Origin: an uncultured Planctomycetota bacterium
Lineage (GTDB): Bacteria; Planctomycetota; Planctomycetia; Pirellulales; Thermoguttaceae
Reading direction: 5' to 3'
Assembly (NCBI GenBank): GCA_900317365.1
Contig: ONGM01000080.1
Coordinates: forward strand, 1 to 32,358
DNA: 32,358 nt
Shown: piece after piece, positions 29,534 through 32,358 of the stretch
How the letters are laid out: every line of letters begins with the position of its first letter
How positions within the stretch are numbered: position 1 is the stretch's first letter
Program-made: the position numbers and the translations under genes
The notes under the pieces: model-generated
What the model saw: the letters and a program-made list of their open reading frames with translations, nothing else
Databases searched by the model: none
Told to the model about the DNA's origin: nothing

Positions 29534-32095
29534 CTACCTTCGTTTGATTTTGCAAGATTGGGGAAAGGCATCCTCGCCGATGGTGGTTACGGACAGGGGG
29601 ATCGCGACGCCGGTCAGATTTTCACAACCTGCGAACGCGGCGTATCCGATTTCGGTTACGGAGTCGGGAATCTCTACGCCGGTCAGATTTTCACAACCCG
29701 CGAACGCGGCGTATCCGATTTCGGTTACGGAGTCGGGAATGACGTATTTCCCTTCTTTAAGTTCTTTTCCGCATGGAAACGCAACCAGCGTTTTTCCGTC
29801 CTTGGAAAAAAGAACGCCGTCGACGTCCTTGTAATTGGGGTTCGCCGACGATACTGTGAGTTTTCCCAACCGCGTGCAATCTGCAAAAGCGCCAGCGCCT
29901 ATTTCGACGACTGAATCAGGAATGACAACGCCGATTAGACTCTCGCAATTCGCGAACGCCATCTCTTCGATTGTTGTAACGGAATTGGGAATCACGACGC
30001 TCGTCAGGCTGTCGCAATCCTCGAACGCGCAGTACCCAACTGCGGTAACGGAATCGGAAATCACGACGCTCGTCAGGTTGTCGCAATCCGCGAACGTGTA
30101 GTCTCCAACTGCGGTAACGGAGTCGGGGATTATGTATTCCCCTTCTTTAAGTTCTTTTCGACGTGGAAACGCTATCAGAGCTTTTCCGTCCTTGGAAAGG
30201 AGAACTCCGTCGACGTCTTTAAACGTCTTGTTTGATTGGGAAACGACGAATTTTTCCAGGCTTGTGCAATTCGCAAAGGCGTTCTCGCCAATTTCAACAA
30301 CGGAATCGAGAATCGCGATTTCAGTCAGACCGGCACAGCCGCTGAAGGCGCCGTTTCCGACGGCGGTCAGCGACTTCGGGAGCTCAACGCTGGTCAGACT
30401 TTCACAACCCGCGAACGCGGAGTCCCCAATAGAGGTTACGGACTCGGGTATCACGACTTTGGTTAGACTTTTACAATGCGCGAACGTCCAGCCTTCAACG
30501 GTTGTAACGGAGTTGGGAATCGCAACGTCGGTCAGGCTTTTACAATCCGCGAACGCCCAGTTCCCGATGGTGGTAACGGAGTCGGGAATCGCAACGTCGG
30601 TCAGGCTTTTACAAACCGCGAACGCATATTCCCCAATGGCGGTAACGGAATCTGGTATCGCAACGTCGGTCAGGCTTTCGCATTCCGCGAACGCATGTTT
30701 CCCAATGGCGGTAACGGAATCGGGAATCACGACGCCGGTTAGATTTTCACAACCCGCGAACGCGCCTTCCCCGATTTCGGTAACGGAGTCAGGTATCACG
30801 ACGTCGATCATATTTTCACAACCTGCGAACGCGCCTTCCCCGATTTCGGTAACGGAGTCGGGAATGATGTATTTCCCTTCTTTGAGTTCTTTTCCAAGCG
30901 GAAACGCAATCAGAGTTTTTCCGTCTTTGGACAAGAGAACTCCGTCGACGTCTTTAAAGGTTGCGTTTGACTGAGAAACGGTGAATTTTTCCAGACGGGC
31001 GCAATACCCAAAGACGTTCCGGTTCATTTCCGTTACAGACTCGGGTATCACGACGTCAGTCAGACTGTCGCAATCGGCGAACGCCCCGCCCCCGAACGAT
31101 GTATGAGAATTTGGGAGCGTTACGCTGGTCAGACTTTCACAACCTGCGAACGCAAGGTTCACGACGGTTGTAACGGAGTCGGGAAGTACGACGCTCGTCA
31201 GGCTTTTGCAATCTGCGAACGCGCTGAGTCCGATTGTCGTAACGGAGTCGGGGATCACAACGTTGGCTAGGCTATTGCAACCCTCGAACGCGTAGTCTCC
31301 GATTGTAACAACGGAGTCGGGAATCTCGTACTTTCCTTCTTTAAGTTCTTTTCCATGTGGAAACGCTATCAGAGCTTTTCCGTCCTTGGAAAGGAGAACT
31401 CCGTCGACTTCTTTAAGCGTCTTGCTTGATTGAGCAACGGTGAATTTTTCCAGACGGGGGCAAGACGAAAAGGTTGCCCAACCCATTCTGCTTGTCGTCC
31501 TGATTGGATTGGGAATTTCCGCGCCGGACTGACTTTCACTATCCTCTATAGAGTCCTCGTCGACGATCCCGGAATTGGAAATCGCGACGTTGGTCAGATT
31601 GTCGCAACCCAAGAACGCGTCGCCTCTGAACGCGGTTACGGAGTCGGGAATTACGACGCTCGTTAGGTTTTCACACGCCCCGAACGCCCAGTCCCCGATT
31701 GTGGTTACGGAATTGGGTATCGCGACGCTCGTCAGACTTTCACAACCCGCGAACGCGGCGTCCCCGATGGTGGTAACGGAATCGGGAATCACGACGCTCG
31801 TTAGGTTTTTGCAACCCGCGAACGCATGAACTCCGATTTCGGTAACGGAGTCGGGAATCACGACCTCTTTTGCTTCGCTGAATCCGTCGAGGCTTTTCAA
31901 AAGATCGCGTTCCAACGTGACGACGGGACGTCCGTCGATTTCTCGCGGAATAACGAACGGCGCGTCCTTTTCTGCGGTCGACGTTTGGGGATTGTCTGTT
32001 TCAGATCCGTTTGTTTCCCGATTTCGATCGAAACCGACGATGAAAAACAAACAGAACGCCAATAAGATAGCGTTAAAGATCGTCTTCGTTTTCAT
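29534..32095 (-). CDS. BspA-type leucine-rich-repeat (LRR_5) surface protein
   Basis: An 853-residue protein with an N-terminal hydrophobic export signal (about 6-21) and no lipobox cysteine. An acidic linker precedes the LRR_5 units of 23 residues, of the form IPDSVTEIGEGAFAGCENLT. They are interrupted by four ~45-residue modules that begin LEKFTVSQSN-like and contain DVDGVLLSKDGK, then LIAFP and KELKEGKY, which return the chain to the repeat register. BspA-like proteins mediate adhesion or protein binding on the cell surface and are often expanded in host-associated bacteria. No C-terminal anchoring domain is seen, so export could be followed by release. AGGG lies 6 bases after a gap before the ATG. 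DNA repeats make the locus prone to unit gain and loss. Confidence 0.93.
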   Translation of the reverse strand: MKTKTIFNAILLAFCLFFIVGFDRNRETNGSETDNPQTSTAEKDAPFVIPREIDGRPVVTLERDLLKSLDGFSEAKEVVIPDSVTEIGVHAFAGCKNLTSVVIPDSVTTIGDAAFAGCESLTSVAIPNSVTTIGDWAFGACENLTSVVIPDSVTAFRGDAFLGCDNLTNVAISNSGIVDEDSIEDSESQSGAEIPNPIRTTSRMGWATFSSCPRLEKFTVAQSSKTLKEVDGVLLSKDGKALIAFPHGKELKEGKYEIPDSVVTIGDYAFEGCNSLANVVIPDSVTTIGLSAFADCKSLTSVVLPDSVTTVVNLAFAGCESLTSVTLPNSHTSFGGGAFADCDSLTDVVIPESVTEMNRNVFGYCARLEKFTVSQSNATFKDVDGVLLSKDGKTLIAFPLGKELKEGKYIIPDSVTEIGEGAFAGCENMIDVVIPDSVTEIGEGAFAGCENLTGVVIPDSVTAIGKHAFAECESLTDVAIPDSVTAIGEYAFAVCKSLTDVAIPDSVTTIGNWAFADCKSLTDVAIPNSVTTVEGWTFAHCKSLTKVVIPESVTSIGDSAFAGCESLTSVELPKSLTAVGNGAFSGCAGLTEIAILDSVVEIGENAFANCTSLEKFVVSQSNKTFKDVDGVLLSKDGKALIAFPRRKELKEGEYIIPDSVTAVGDYTFADCDNLTSVVISDSVTAVGYCAFEDCDSLTSVVIPNSVTTIEEMAFANCESLIGVVIPDSVVEIGAGAFADCTRLGKLTVSSANPNYKDVDGVLFSKDGKTLVAFPCGKELKEGKYVIPDSVTEIGYAAFAGCENLTGVEIPDSVTEIGYAAFAGCENLTGVAIPLSVTTIGEDAFPQSCKIKRR
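29590..31860 (-). repeat. 69-bp tandem repeat array encoding the LRR_5 units
   Basis: On the plus strand each unit carries the recurring words GGTAACGGAGTCGGGAAT, then CACGACGCTCGTCAG and CGCGAACGC, at 69-base steps. They are broken by four longer non-LRR modules (near 29750-29860, 30130-30260, 30860-30990 and 31320-31470). Confidence 0.9.
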
Positions 32096-32178
32096 ACCTT
32101 TCCCTCTAGCAGGAAGAAGTCTCTTGGGAATTGTCGCAAGAGCGACGCCAGTAACTTTGTCGCGTAGAATTGTCGCTA

Positions 32179-32207
32179 ATTGTATCAGAAATAAAAATAA
32201 CAGGCAA
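32179..32207 (-). promoter_or_regulatory. Promoter of the BspA-like gene
   Basis: On the minus strand TTGCCT (32207-32202), a 17-bp spacer and TACAAT (32184-32179). The ~75-base leader includes a GTCGC-AAGA-GCGAC hairpin (32133-32146), and the word GAATTGTCGC is repeated on the plus strand at 32128-32137 and 32167-32176. Confidence 0.6.
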
Positions 32208-32286
32208 GATATATAACGCGATTCTAACGTTTACGATCTTCGGTTAATCAGAGGTCGCCGGATGAATCGATAAAACAAACCCCCCT

Positions 32287-32329
32287 AGCCCGCTAGACCG
32301 CCGTCCTTCGCACGACGATCTAGCGGGCT
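32287..32329. terminator. Hairpin at the right edge, probably a terminator
   Basis: AGCCCGCTAGA (32287-32297) pairs perfectly with TCTAGCGGGCT (32319-32329), with a 21-base loop. U-rich tails are short on both sides. It may terminate a gene that lies beyond the window. Its inner sequence resembles the terminator at 29396-29434. Confidence 0.55.
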
Positions 32330-32358
32330 GTTTACGCCTCAAAAAGGCTACAGGCGCC

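Noticed and set aside
29590..31860. Regular repeats considered as a CRISPR array
   Set aside because: Units are 69-bp in-frame coding repeats of the LRR_5 type with no unique spacers and no cas genes.

Overview
The window most likely comes from a planctomycete chromosome, probably a Pirellulales-type bacterium. The evidence is the set of families present: a DUF1559 prepilin-like protein with the H-x9-DG motif, a SHD1 plus FGE/SUMF fusion, a tandem DUF1080 (3-keto-disaccharide hydrolase) secreted protein, a large hydrazine-synthase-alpha-like c-type cytochrome, and a toroid protein with a MacB-type exporter. The DNA is moderately GC-rich and saturated with GACG/CGTC words, which create long antisense reading frames opposite real genes. 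No tRNA, rRNA, CRISPR, transposase or integrase was seen.

Layout. 1-212 is the 3' end of a regulator ending in a helix-turn-helix. 457-2352 holds a secreted two-domain DUF1080 protein and a tiny lipoprotein. On the minus strand lie an unaccompanied ABC-3 metal permease (2703-3626), glyceraldehyde-3-phosphate dehydrogenase (3795-4820) and a Nif3-like protein (5095-5967). The last shares an overlapping divergent promoter pair with an unknown membrane protein (6113-7012). 7096-13398 looks like a four-gene operon: prepilin-like DUF1559 protein, secreted RG-rich toroid protein, ABC ATPase and FtsX-type permease. 13550-16053 is a divergent flotillin/NfeD pair, followed by an AI-2E family permease carrying a ~205-residue acidic insert, a small lipoprotein, L-rhamnose isomerase, uroporphyrinogen-III synthase and an NTF2-like envelope protein.

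The strongest discovery candidate is a non-coding RNA gene at about 21504-21661. It has its own TTGACG-17-TATTCT promoter and a strong intrinsic terminator. In between it folds into a chain of five short hairpins (terminator included), each with an A(N)GGA motif in its loop. That is the architecture of CsrB/RsmZ-type RNAs that sequester CsrA, which are described in Gammaproteobacteria.

21814-29351 contains the tri-haem hydrazine-synthase-alpha-like protein, two tandem diverged paralogues of an unrecognised family (Rossmann-like N-terminus, possible degenerate RyR-like C-terminus), and the SHD1-SUMF protein. Two near-identical 40-bp elements punctuate this cluster. Each is a sigma70-type promoter whose -10 box sits in the loop of a perfect inverted repeat followed by a T-run. 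The two copies differ by a compensatory base-pair change. The right end holds a large BspA-type leucine-rich-repeat surface protein on the minus strand, flanked on both sides by related hairpins.
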